Positions 24,093 through 46,400 of a stretch of 64,000 nt of DNA are shown in pieces. Origin of the DNA: Sphaerolaimus hirsutus (lineage: Eukaryota; Nematoda; Chromadorea; Monhysterida; Sphaerolaimidae); the NCBI GenBank assembly GCA_964036195.1, contig OZ038457.1:21603147-21667146 (forward strand), read 5' to 3'. The notes beneath the pieces were generated by a model. The model did not search any database, was not told the DNA's origin, and saw only the letters and a program-made list of their open reading frames with translations. The position numbers and the translations under genes are program-made. The number at the start of each line of letters is the position of its first letter. Within the stretch, counting starts at the first letter, position 1.

Positions 24093-24560
24093 AAGAGACC
24101 CTGAAAACTATGTTTTCTATCATTTTCTTAAACAAAAACATATGTTGTGCGGTACACGCATGAAAAAGTGCTCACTTCACACCCACTTGAAATAATATTG
24201 ACGCCTCACAAAAGGTGTAGCGTCAGGAATGACGAAAAGTGGTCGTTTCTACACTCGCAAGAAAAGTACCCAAATTTACGCATACGTACGAGTAAAAAAA
24301 AAGTATTTTACGTTTTCGATACTTTGTGGTGAGTAAAAAAAAATACTTACGTTTACATATACTTTTGAAAAAAGTTCAGTAATTCTAACAACTCTGCGTG
24401 ACTCAACACTTTGCATATGAACGTCGTTGGTCCCCTTGCCAGCAAGCTTTCAATTGGGATGGGAACCAGTTGACACTTGGTGTCCTTGTCAACTAGTATG
24501 TATAGGGCCAATTTACCACCCGACTGACCTGTCAGCAACTGGCTGCGGCGGGTGTATCTG

Positions 24561-24778
24561 GGGCCAGTTCCGCAAAATGAGGACCGAGAAGTGAAATGGC
24601 AAAGGCGAAGTGAAACGGCAAGCGAATTGGCAAAAGCGAAATAAAAAAAAAAAGAAGTAATTTTTCTTCGCTTTTGCCATTTCACCTTCCGTTTCACTTG
24701 CCTAATCACTTCGCCTTTGCGCTTACTTTGCCTTTGCCATGTCACTTCTCACTTCTCATTTTGCGGAACTGGCACCAG
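24561..24778. mobile_element. Family C palindromic element
   Basis: Begins (CTG)GGGCCAGTTCCGC and ends GCGGAACTGGCACCAG. Arms are near-perfect inverted copies of about 95 bases. Confidence 0.8.
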
Positions 24779-25082
24779 AGCTACGCTGATCATATCTTGC
24801 GATTTGGACATCTCCACCGATTGCCCGCTGCACGTTGGCGCCTGATCATTAATCGTGGAAAAGCCTCTGCAAAAAAGTGGTCAAGTTTTTAGTGTTTAAA
24901 TTTAATTTTAGAAATTAATTTTTTTTAAATAACTACTTTTAAAATTTGTGTAATTTTTCTACCGGATTTTTGTATTTTCCAATTCTTCTGGACATTTTCG
25001 TTTTGCAGCTTCCAAACTGTTCCCGCCGGCACATTCGTGCAAATTTGTTTGACACTACCTACAAAACTGTTCATGTGAAATA
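24779..25082. other. Intergenic, nothing recognised
   Basis: AT-rich, no supported gene. A patch near 25005-25060 (CTTCCAAACTGT, CATTCGTGCAAA) loosely resembles 6955-6985 in the opposite orientation. Confidence 0.4.
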
Positions 25083-25642
25083 CAGGGGTGCGCATGTTCA
25101 GTTACCGCTGGAAAAACGCGATAAATTGAGCTACGGTTGAGCGATCACAGTGAAATTTTAACACAATAGAGTAGACTCCATAGGACACCTATTCTGAAGT
25201 TTGCAACCCAAACGGCCACATTTTGGGTGAGTTGTGGAACACACAGTTTTAGTGTAATTTTGTGACTTGGCGTCACCCATAGTATAAATCGAGGGTGGCA
25301 TTTTAGGGGGGGGGGGTCACCGGTCTTTGGTGCCATCCCATTCTGTCGTACATTGGCCGATTTTGATGATCTTTGAGTATGTTGGGGTTTGGGGTCGGCG
25401 CTACGACCAAATATTTTTTCTCGAAAAGTCCCCCACTCCCGAGATAAGGGGGGTCAAGTCACAAAATTACACTAAAAACTGTGTGTTCCACACCTCACCC
25501 AAAATGTGGCTGTTTCGGTTGCAAACTTCAGAATAGGTGTCCTATGGAGTCTACTCTATTGTGTTAACATTTCATTGTGATAGCTCAACCGTAGCTCAAG
25601 CTATCGCGTTTTTCCAGCGGTAACTGAAAATGCCCACCCCTG
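25083..25642. mobile_element. Foldback element with long (about 180-base) TIRs
   Basis: Left end CAGGGGTGCGCATGTTCAG, right end complementary (CTGAAAATGCCCACCCCTG). Arms keep phrases such as AATAGAGTAGACTCCATAGG and its complement. The unique centre (about 25290-25440) has long G and C runs. No target duplication found. Confidence 0.8.
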
Positions 25643-25977
25643 TACAATCTTATATTTATTTTCTGCAATTTATTCACCTATGTATTTTTAACGAAAAATA
25701 CCATAAAACTTCGAAAACTCTTCCAATATCCGAATTTTTCGATAAAAAGGAATTTTAAGTGTTTTCCTAGTAGAAGTATAAAAATTCAACAAAGCCAAAA
25801 AAAGTTTGCCACCATTACCCATCAGTGGTTATTCGACCAGATAAAACGGGTGCATTTGCGGGAGCGATTTTGTCCGCCCCAGCGCACGCGCCGCCGCTCT
25901 GTGAAGCAGGAGGCTACTTGCCAAGGGATTGGAAAAGTGAAGAGACTCCAGTGACTTTACTCCTTAAAAGTTATGTT

Positions 25978-26057
25978 CACGCTGGAAGCGTGCCAACAAT
26001 ATTCAACGCAAGCGGTAACGCATACGCTTCAATTATCATTGGCACGCTTCCAACGTG
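25978..26057. repeat. Short inverted repeat with GGAAGCGTGCCAA arms
   Basis: CACGCTGGAAGCGTGCCAA and TTGGCACGCTTCCAACGTG face each other across 42 bases. The same arms occur inside 13744-13989 and 40874-41117, and half of it lies before the PPIE start (about 63429). Confidence 0.6.
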
Positions 26058-26366
26058 AGACAAAAAAACATGTCACTGAAGTATGAGAAAAGTGACCAGA
26101 AACGGGTATGTGGCAGAAACAGTTGTGACATGAAGATCATACGAAAAGTGACAAGCGAAAAGTAATGGAAAAGTAACAGAAAGCATGGATTATCATGGGT
26201 CGCAGTGTTAAGTGGAACAGTGACCAGCTAGGTAATTTATTTTAGGTAGGTCTTTCCTGCGGGACGCATAGAAGTGGAATAGGGTTGGCTTTCAGGTCCA
26301 AATATCGGGTTAGGGTAATACATTGTCAGACAACAGGTGATAAAATCATGCGCTACAGTAACCCTG

Positions 26367-26488
26367 GCGGCTGTCCCGCACCACGAAGTCGAGTGCAAAA
26401 AGTCGATCAGAATAAAAATGACAAAAAATTTTAACGCTTGACATTTTGCAGACATTTGACACTTAACACGCCGCGGGACTGCCACCAG
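26367..26488. mobile_element. Family A element, shortened
   Basis: Begins GCGGCTGTCCCGCACCACG and ends CGCGGGACTGCCACCAG. The donor-like GT is GC here. It abuts the family C element that follows. Confidence 0.65.
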
Positions 26489-26716
26489 GTGCCAGTTCCG
26501 CAAAATGAGAAGTGAAATGGAAAAGGCGAAGTAAAAGCGCGAAGGCGAAATGAAACGGCAAGTGAATTGGCAAGTGAAATGGCGAAAGCGAAGAGAAATT
26601 ACTTTTTTTTATACTTCGCTTTTGCCAATTCACTTGCCGTTTCACGTCGCCTTTGCGCTTTTACGTCGCCCTTGCCACTTCAGATCTCACTTCTCATTTT
26701 GCGGGACTGCCCCCAG
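26489..26716. mobile_element. Family C palindromic element
   Basis: Begins GTGCCAGTTCCGCAAAATG directly after CCACCAG and ends GCGGGACTGCCCCCAG. Arms of about 100 bases. Confidence 0.8.
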
Positions 26717-26925
26717 GCGTCCCGCAATCAGTCAGCGGGACCACAAAAATTGGGCGCACTTGTTCCTTATTGTCGCTGGCATGCGCGGGGTTTGGCGGCA
26801 CTTCGCCCACCCTGACCGACTTATCCAAGGGGCTCGAAGGCAGTGCCGCCGCCGCTGCGTCGCGATTTTTTACGCGCTGCTTTTTGCGCGACTCTGCGCA
26901 GTGTTGAGAAGAGTTGGGCCTACAC

Positions 26926-27070
26926 ACACTAGTTGACAAGGACACCAGATGTCAACTGGTTCCCATCCCAATTCAAAGCTTCAATTCAAAGTTACTAATC
27001 AGCATGTTTTTAATTGGGCTTCGGAACCAGTTGACATTTGGCGTGCTTGTCAACTGGTGTGTGCAGGACC
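26926..27070. mobile_element. Family B MITE
   Basis: CACACACTAGTTGACAAGGA at the left and TTGTCAACTGGTGTGTGCAG at the right enclose the usual CAAAGCTT centre. Confidence 0.75.
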
Positions 27071-27210
27071 GATCACGCACATTTTGATGACAACAATGCA
27101 CGGCGTCGACTTTTTGTTTTCTTCAGGCACGTCACATTTGAGAAATTCTAATTTTCCTTGTTGTAAACACTCGATGCGGGACGGTGGGACCCTAGCCTAG
27201 TGTTTAAAGC

Positions 27211-28223
27211 TACCGTATTTCCTCGAAATACCCCCAGGGGGTTTATTTTTTCAGAGTGGCAACTTTGAAGGGGGGTATTTAGAGGGGGGGGGGCTGATTC
27301 GAGGGGGGTTATTCCGTCAGAAATTTTCGGGAAAGTCATACTAAAGAAGACGCTTTTTCCAGAGTTGTCAGAATTACTGAACTTTTTCAAAAGTATATGT
27401 AAACGTAAAGTATTTTTTTTACTCACCACGAAGTATAGAAAACGTAAAATACTTTTTTTACTCGTATGTACGCGTAAATATGGGTACTTTTTTGTGAGTA
27501 TAGAAACGACTACTTTTCTTCATAGAATGTGTAAAAGTGGGCACTTTTTCATACGTGTACAGTACAACGCATGTTTTTCTATAAGCAAATGACAGATTAT
27601 ATGGTTTTCAAGGTCTCTTTTTTCTAGGAGATAAAAATCATCATTCTCCCGACTCATTTACCACATCCATTGTCTCCACAACCATTTCGATTTGGTTGAG
27701 AATTTTGAAATTTTTAAAGGCACTACCCCCGCATATCTAAAATATTCAATGGAACCACTTCTGTAAATACATAGCAGTGTAGGTAGTTACTTTATAAATA
27801 GGTATGTCCCACATGAATTTTCATAAATACATTTTCCGTACGCGTATGCTTTGAAAGTGTACGCGTACAAGTGCGTACGGTATTTTTTTGAAAAGTATAT
27901 GTAAATTTATTTACCGCGTACTCGCGTACGCGTATTTTTCGAGTAAACGTACGTACCTTTTAACAACTCTGGCTTTTTCATACCCAAAACCGGTAATAAA
28001 CGTGACCAATTAGGGTATAAAAACATAACAGGTAAACGTACATCGCTACACAAACTAGCGTATAGGTATAACTGCGATGCAAAATTGTCGCAATAAATAC
28101 ATCATGTTCCTTGCATACATGATGTACCTTATTCCAGAGGAGGGGGTTATTTTTTCCTTAGCTCGAAAACACCTGGGGGTATTTCGAGGGGGACACGGAG
28201 GAATTTTTCGAGGGTTACCGGTA
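27211..28223. mobile_element. TACC-family element interrupted by a hAT-like element
   Basis: Left TACCGTATTTCCTCGAAATA, right side GGTATTTCGAGG followed by TTACCGGTA. The right boundary is less certain. The interior is split by 27360-27971. Confidence 0.5.
27360..27971 (-). mobile_element. hAT-like element, duplication GCTTTTTC; sister of 22823-24396
   Basis: Starts CAGAGTTGTCAGAATTAC, ends CCTTTTAACAACTCTG, with GCTTTTTC on both sides (27352-27359, 27972-27979). It is an internally shortened, inverted relative of 22823-24396 and lacks the nested insertion. Confidence 0.9.
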
Positions 28224-28412
28224 CTCTTGCAACTTTTTGCAGACACAGAATGCCCAAAACTCACGCGAACAACAAAATCCGACGGCAGTTGACAACCCCA
28301 TCAGTATGCAAAAGAAATATCCAATAAAATGGCATCCCAGTGACGGGTGAAAAAGAAAAAATAGACCCTCCACCATACTGCAAGCCTCAATTTCGTCCAA
28401 TGCCATAGTGAG

Positions 28413-28752
28413 GGGCAGTCCCGCACCATGTAAAATCTAACAATGAAATAAAAAGACAAGATTTTTATTATTGTACCATAAATCCATCCATAAATTTATT
28501 GAATAAAATCTTGTGATAAATTTCGTAATTAATCATTCTATAGTAAAAAAACGAAATATGATGAAGATGAAGGTGTATAATTTTTGGTTCATTATTCAGA
28601 TGGGTTATGGTTTGTTTCCAAATTGTCTCCATAAGTGTGCTGTCCGCCAAGTATACTGGAAATTTTTACAGTTTACATGACATTTGACTAATTTGCATGG
28701 TAGGTAATTTACATGACGTTAGAAACTTTACAGGGCGCGGGACTGCTACCTG
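28413..28752. mobile_element. Family A element interrupted by another repeat
   Basis: Left GGGGCAGTCCCGCACCATGT, right ACAGGGCGCGGGACTGCTACC. Between about 28480 and 28660 lies part of a mariner-like MITE (GTGTGCTGTCCGCCAAGTATA). Confidence 0.7.
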
Positions 28753-29535
28753 GGAAATATTTTCGGGTGTTTTGGTTGAAAAGTTGTGAGTTTATTAGTG
28801 GGTTCTCAGCGGAATTTATTCAACGAAAACATGAGAAGTGCGTTGTTTGAAGAGACTGGTTACCAAGAAATTGCTTTTTTCTTTGTCGATGCGGTGTTTA
28901 TTGGATTTAAGTGACGATTACATTGCGCTCACTTCATAATGAATAATAATTATTATGAAATCACATAATTTTTCCTAAAGCAGTGCTGTCAAAAAATACA
29001 AGCGGGCAAAAAAGCACAAAAAAATCTCCATTACAAAACTATTTCAAAAAACCAGGAATGGATGAGATACAGTGTGGTTCATATTGCGGTAATTTTTCAT
29101 TGACCAGCTCCACAACATTTTGGAAAAATGGGTCTAATTCCAACTTATTTAGACTGAAATATACCCAAAAAGTTGTAGTTCTGTCGTACAAACGCCAATG
29201 GGCAACCTCACGTATACCAGGGTCGAAATTCAATTAACCCGATACGCTTTTCGGGTGGCAAAACCACCAAAAAATATACAGTAACAGATTTCAGAATCGG
29301 GCAGCAAAAGAATCTTAAAATCGAGTCGGGCTAATAAATTTCGAGCTACACAATTTCAATTCACGCAAAAATACAACAAAAAACCCCGCAGGACATCCGC
29401 GAAACCGATGTCTGCAGCACGGCAAAAAGACAGAGAAAAATCAAAAACTTAAAATCGTTTTATCATCACTGTTGTCCTCTCAGAGCGGAAAAAGTGGCGG
29501 AAAATCACAAAAAATGTCAAAATGTAAAATGTCAT
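28753..29535. other. Downstream of beta-tubulin, nothing recognised
   Basis: AT-rich. A frame at 28983-29237 (84 residues) is not supported. No clear polyadenylation signal close to the tubulin stop was found. Confidence 0.4.
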
Positions 29536-40745
<11,210 letters not shown>

Positions 40746-40873
40746 GTCTGCAGTTTTCTGTTGCGAAAAACTGGAAAATCAGGTAAAATCGACGGCTCAC
40801 TGGAATCTGCGCACGAAAATTATATTTTGAAATTTAGAATACGAAAAACCCCCATTTAAAAACAAATTTAGTA

Positions 40874-41117
40874 TACTCGGCGGACATGACACTCTGCCCT
40901 CGCACTGATTTATGTCTCGTGTTGGAAGCGTGCCAATGATTATTAAATCATGCGATTTCCACAAAAAGGTGAAAAATTCATCGATGTGAATATGTTGATG
41001 AATAACATTATAACAACAATCAATTATGTCATCTTTTTATGAAATTCGCACGCGTTAACCATTGTTGGCACACTTCCAGCGGGAACCACGCGTGCAAGGT
41101 GTAAAGTAACCAGAGTA
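40874..41117. mobile_element. Mariner-like MITE in the beta-tubulin 5' flank
   Basis: TACTCGGCGGACATGACACT ... CAGAGTA with TA on both sides; closely related to 13744-13989 along its whole length, including the inverted GGAAGCGTGCCAA / TTGGCACACTTCC motifs. It starts about 130 bases upstream of the tubulin ATG. Confidence 0.85.
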
Positions 41118-41287
41118 TAGAAGTATCCTGTTAAAACATAAAATTCTGATCTAAAGTGAAAACGGACGGCTTTTTTAGGAAGCATATGAGAGCTTTCTAC
41201 AACTCCCTTTCACCACAGCAAAATCTCAAAAGAGTGGGGAATTCAGAAAATAAAGAAGGCACACAGAGCAATAACGAAGAGTAATAC

Positions 41288-41340
41288 CACGCCCCGCCCA
41301 CTCAAACGTGCAGCCAATCAGCACATTGCTACTATATATA
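41288..41340 (+). promoter_or_regulatory. Promoter-like cluster: GC box, CCAAT, TATA
   Basis: CCACGCCCCGCCC (41288), CCAAT (41314) and TATATATA (41333) occur in the usual order for + strand transcription, away from beta-tubulin. No + strand gene was recognised downstream. It might instead be part of the distal tubulin promoter. Motif-based only. Confidence 0.35.
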
Positions 41341-42109
41341 CCGTAATTTATGTATTTTAAAGACAGAATTTAGCGTGCAGATGACACTGTTTGAGCAGTG
41401 AATCAGCACTAAAAAGGATTTTTTTGCGTAGAAAATGTGTAAGCGAAGGTAGCGATGAGTAATTTGACGCATTTTTGTTGACTAGTGATGGGAAATGGAA
41501 AAGGGACAACTTTAGGTGGCTATATTTAGTGTATTAAATGAAATGTGAATTTAGATGAACTATAGCAAAATGAAAATTTAAATAATCTGGAATGAATAAT
41601 CAAATTTTCAACGGTTTCCTCACGCATTATGTTTGCTTAATGTTTATGCGAAGCATTGAAAAACACCATAATTCCTCAAAACACTGTGCTATGAATACTA
41701 TTTGTATTTGAAAGGGGCACCGCGTCAATGAAAAGCGAACGTTGTGCTTAAAAATGGCGTTACGCACACCAGTTGGCACCGGACGTCAACTAGTTGACAT
41801 GTCAATCCAGATACTAGTTGACCGGCCGCAAAACCCGGTGCTATGCAAATGCTGCAAAAAATATACCTACCTAAATATAGCGGCTAGTGCATTTGAACAG
41901 AATTCTGCCACCAGTCAATTAAAATATGAATTGACATGGAAACCAGTTGACACCCAATGTGAATGGTGCAAAAATCATGGCGCCATCCCATCACTATAAA
42001 AACACTTTGGTAATATTAGCTATTTGGGTAGGTATGTGCATTCAAGGACTAGAGTGCCACCGCTGAAAAAATTCAGAGCAAATAAACAGTGAAAAACACT
42101 AGCTATGAC

Positions 42110-42731
42110 TAGGGTTGGAAAAAAAAACGTTTTTTTTTAACTCGATGTTTTTTTTTAAAAGCTCCCAGATATGACCTAGTGTCAACATATATAGGTATAT
42201 CAGACACTGGCAATACTCTGTGATGTTAAATATGACCATATAATGGCTGTGGAGCCATGGGATAGCATTATAAGTGGTGATTTGTGTCAAAAATATCCAT
42301 TTTTCGTCGACATATCGTTCGTATATCGCCTTATAGTCGAATGTTCGTGACTTCAGGTAAAGTTTGGCATGGAATGGTGATCAAACAAGGTTATAAAAGG
42401 AGGTTGTTACTTTGGGAGTGAAGTTACACACTGTGGAGGTACATGGAAGCACATTACCTCAATATTATATATTACAGCAACATATGTCGGCTTATTCACC
42501 CATGGTAGCACATAGAAATGGATGTTTTGATACTAAAAATGCAACAAAACCAATGAAAACAACCACCAATGTCAATTTGTGTGTGAAATTGCGCGCTTGC
42601 GCGCAAAAATTTTGCAAAATACCTAGTGCTTAGTACTAAAAATTTCGGCCGATGTTTTTAAAAAAAAAAACATTTCGGAGGTCATGTTTAAAAAAAAAAA
42701 AACGTTTAAAAAAAAACATCGGCCAACCCTA
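42110..42731. mobile_element. hAT-like element, exact duplication GCTATGAC
   Basis: Starts TAGGGTTGGAAAAAAAA, ends CATCGGCCAACCCTA; GCTATGAC at 42102-42109 and 42732-42739. Interior includes AATTGCGCGCTTGCGCGCAA, a palindrome shared with other elements here. Confidence 0.9.
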
Positions 42732-43092
42732 GCTATGACTCCAAAAGCCACAATAACAACAATGAAAAGCAAAAACATTCAAAACGTTTTCTCAAAATTG
42801 TTGTCATTTATTATGTAGAGTTGAACAAGTATATCTACCTAAATGGCAAATCAACAATTTAAAAATGGCAAACTCAACATTTTATCAGATGTATACATAT
42901 TTCCGGGGATAATTCAAGCGGTGAAGTGACAAGAAAAGATATCAAGTGGTAATGAAAGCTGTAATTGTCCAGACACAAAGTAAATTTCATGACTAATGTT
43001 TTTGCTTTTATTTACTTGTCACTCGACGACACTAAGCACAGGCAAAATTGCTTCGTTTGTCACTTGACCCCTGTCACTGGAAATGTCCCCAG

Positions 43093-43294
43093 GGACAGTA
43101 TCGCACCATGTTAAGTGTAAAAAAGCGTCAAAAGTCATGCCAATGAAAGTGCCAAAGTCATGCCAAAGTGCCAATGAAACTAGAAATGAAACATTTTATC
43201 ACTGAACTTTTGACATTCTACATGATATTTATTCGACAATATTCTGTAACATTTTACATCACACTTTACACTTTACAGAGTGCACGACTGCCAG
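43093..43294. mobile_element. Family A element (diverged)
   Basis: Left GGACAGTATCGCACCATGT, right CAGAGTGCACGACTGCCAG; interior repeats of AGTCATGCCAA and ACATTTTACATCACAC. Lies in the 3' flank of EIF3D. Confidence 0.6.
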
Positions 43295-43453
43295 CGGGTT
43301 TCTTAAAAAAATATTCTTCCATTCAAAGACCAATTATAACGCTTAACAACCAAACATTCCACAATTCCATAAATATTTGCGTGACTCTATCACAATTGAT
43401 AAATATCAAGACCAAGTTCACCACCAAAAAATCATGATTATACTGTGGCATCA

Positions 43454-46400
43454 TCAGGCATCGGCTGCAACATCTGAAAAAAACGTTATGTGTAAAAAAA
43501 TGATTTTAAACACAACAACGGAAAACACAAATTGTTGTCAACTTTCGCATGTATTGATTGGAAATGTTTTTCGAGTGACTTATTGCGTTAACATTTAAAG
43601 GTCGAAAAATGAATATCTAAAATGCGGTATAAATACATTGAACAGATTCCATTATTTTCTAATAAATTGATACAACATATGATTTATATTATATATTTAA
43701 TTACCATGAAATTTCACAATGTGCGAGCATTTTCACACAGCTTTTTCCGTGCCCACCCATTCAAGAAAAATACAATTACCAAATTTTTTTAAAAACAGAT
43801 TGAAAACAAATTCGAAAAAGTGCACAAAGCAACTTACCAGCATCTTCATCATCAGCATCCTCGCTTCCACTGGATTGATCGGATTCAAATTCATTCTGTG
43901 GCAATTTGTACATCCTTAGGGCGCCCTTGTTTGGATCTTTCATGAGTAAGTACTTGCCAGCTGGTTGCGCTAGACAGTAGTCCACTAGACATCTGCATTT
44001 TTTGGGTGGAATGGATGTCTTGCGTGAGGAAAAGACAGGATGAGTGCCAAAACTTTTGGATGTGCAAAAGCAATTATGCAAAATGGTACCTATCAAGAAC
44101 ATCGGAATTGTGTGTAAAAGAAATTATTTTGTCATGCGACGTTCACACAGCGGCAGCTTAATTACCATTATCCGCTGTTTTAAAAGTTTTTTTCTTCTTC
44201 AAGACTTCTGAGATCATTAAATCAAAAGTTTGTTGCTGCCGCAGTTATATAAAAATGAAAAAATAATCACCCCCCTCAATTAGGCGTTTGTGTCAAAATC
44301 CAATACTGCACACACAAAACCACCCAAAACAGCAGTAAATATAACCCCATTTGACCCATCACCTGAGCACGCCCCAGCAGTTAGCGATGTCCAAACCGGT
44401 CGTGTGGGCAAACTCTTCCGGGGCGAAATGCTCCGTGGCCAAAATCACATGCCGAGCGCTATCTTTGACGCTCTGCCGCGAAACGTAACTGCGAGTGACT
44501 TGCAGTTTTTAGGTGTGGAAATACCCACGGCAAAAAATGGCGCAATGCGCCATGGAAAAATGGCGCGAAACACAGGGAACGGCGGTGTACATTCCTTCAG
44601 GAGCTAAGTGGTTTTAAACCATTATTTACATGTTTTCAGAGCAGCTCAAACCTTACCGAGCAAAAAAGTCAACGTTTCGATTTATCCTATCGAATATGAA
44701 GAACAGCGACACAAAAAGGGAGCAGGTAATATTTAAAGAAATAGAATATAAAAAACCTGGACAAAACATGGAAGCAAACAAATTTGGCACAGACCCAAAT
44801 TTGACTTGATGGCTGTTTGCCATGAGCGCCTGCAGGGTCCATTTAGCCAAGCGGAAGCTGTTATTTTTCAACTCGGTAGCGAGAACGGCACCTTTCTGTT
44901 GGTCCAAAGTTTTTCGCCAGTCCACACCACCGGATTGTTTCGAGTCCCACTCGTTGAATGCCTGTGATAAATGTGTAGTTGTACTGTAAACGGTACTGTA
45001 CTTGCTCGAATAATTCCCCTGGGAAATTTGTGTTTTTTTTGTCAGACTTTTTTTGAGGGGGAACTATTCAATGGAAAGGGGGTACATTGAGAATTTCCAA
45101 AAGTGTTTCTAACAACTCATTTGACGAAATATGCTAACTACTGAACTTAACAACTTAACAACTAAATTGAATGCTAACTCATTAACTAAATCAACCCTTT
45201 CAAAACACCAAACTATCAAAAAGTCAAATCTCCTCCCAAAACACCCGCAATAAAAAGGGGCACCCCAAATTTTTAAAACCCACCTTAATAGTGAGCAGCT
45301 GTTGATCACCCCCGGGCCCGACCATATAGCCATCGTGTTCGCAGCGGACCACCAAAATGCGGTCTTTGCCATCTTCCCCGGTGCCCAGATTGAAACGGCG
45401 ATATCTGCGGATAGTGATGGTAAATAACTATGGAAAAGTGGTTGATTTTTAAGTGTTTTTTTAAAATGACTTTTTCGAATTTCGCACTTTTTACACAAAA
45501 TAGTTCTTTTAGATCTTTTGAGTATACTTTTCGAATTTCCCCCTCGTATATTGCATTTTCGAAATTTCCTAGTCACTTTTAAATAATCCTTATATTTCGT
45601 AATCTTCCACGGTGTTACCGCAGACAGATTTGCACATTTTTGTTTTCCCACTACGAATATATCCATACGAGACAGAAGATTTGAATTGTGTTTCTGCTTG
45701 CACTTTCAACCAAAAATACCAAAAATCTAAGAATTTTTTCTAGAATAATATCAATCGAAAAATTTCCGTTTTCCGGCAAGTACACATTTTTTTCCGTTTC
45801 TCGTTTTCCGGCAAGCGCAAAATTTTTCCGTTTCCGTTTTCCGTAAAAAAACATTTGTTGACACCCCCTGCACCCACTTGTAAGCGATGCTCAAGTGCCT
45901 ATCATCATCATCGGCAAAGGGCACATTGGGGTGGTCGAAATTGATCCTCTGCGCACCATCATCCTGCCTCAAAACTTGCTGGCGGAAATTCTGATTGATG
46001 TACACCGCTTCCTGGGCCAGCATTTTGGGGGAGTTCATGCCAGTTTCATCGGTGGGGGGCTCGTTTGCAGTTTCCGACACTGTGATCGCGTCTGGGGGGG
46101 GGGGGGTTGAGTTGGCAGTTGTTTAAGTGCCAGCAAGCTTTCAATTGGGATCGGAGCCAGTTGACATTTGGTGACCTTGTCAACTGGTGTGTGTAGCCAA
46201 TGTGCTCCGCTAAGTATATGTATTGATTGCAACATTTTATCTTTTTGTCGATACATGTTCAAATCCTACAACAGACTATTTCAACGCACGGCTGACATTA
46301 GTTTACGCTCACAGGTTTCCAATCAAGGAATCACTAGGGTTCAGACTAGGGTTCAAACGGGACCGCGGTCCCGGTACATGGTTCGGCAAAAAGTCGGGAC

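Larger units (their letters stand above)
22823..24396 (+). mobile_element. hAT-like element, exact 8-bp duplication CGTGACTC
   Basis: Starts CAGAGTTGTTAAAAGG, ends TCTAACAACTCTG. CGTGACTC occurs immediately before and after (22815-22822 and 24397-24404). An 8-bp duplication and CAG-type ends are typical of the hAT superfamily. It holds a TATA-like box and a possible transposase first exon (23102) and is itself interrupted at 23392-24092. A shorter copy is at 27360-27971. Confidence 0.85.
22718..24509. mobile_element. Family B MITE, split by a hAT-like insertion, AAT target duplication
   Basis: Outer parts match family B: CACCAAATGTCAACTGGTTC on the left, and CCAGTTGACACTTGGTGTCC ending in TAGGGCC on the right. 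AAT flanks both sides. The element is cut at CGTGACTC by the hAT-like element 22823-24396. Other family B copies: 26926, 30950, 36202, 46131, 54279, 54695. Confidence 0.8.
40746..42109. other. Region upstream of beta-tubulin
   Basis: Holds the MITE 40874-41117, a promoter-like cluster at 41288-41340, and a degenerate family B sequence at about 41770-41970 (GTCAACTAGTTGACATGTCA). No coding exon recognised. Confidence 0.5.

Noticed and set aside
46250..46270. GTTCAAATCC as a tRNA B box
   Set aside because: No A box at the right distance and no cloverleaf could be drawn.
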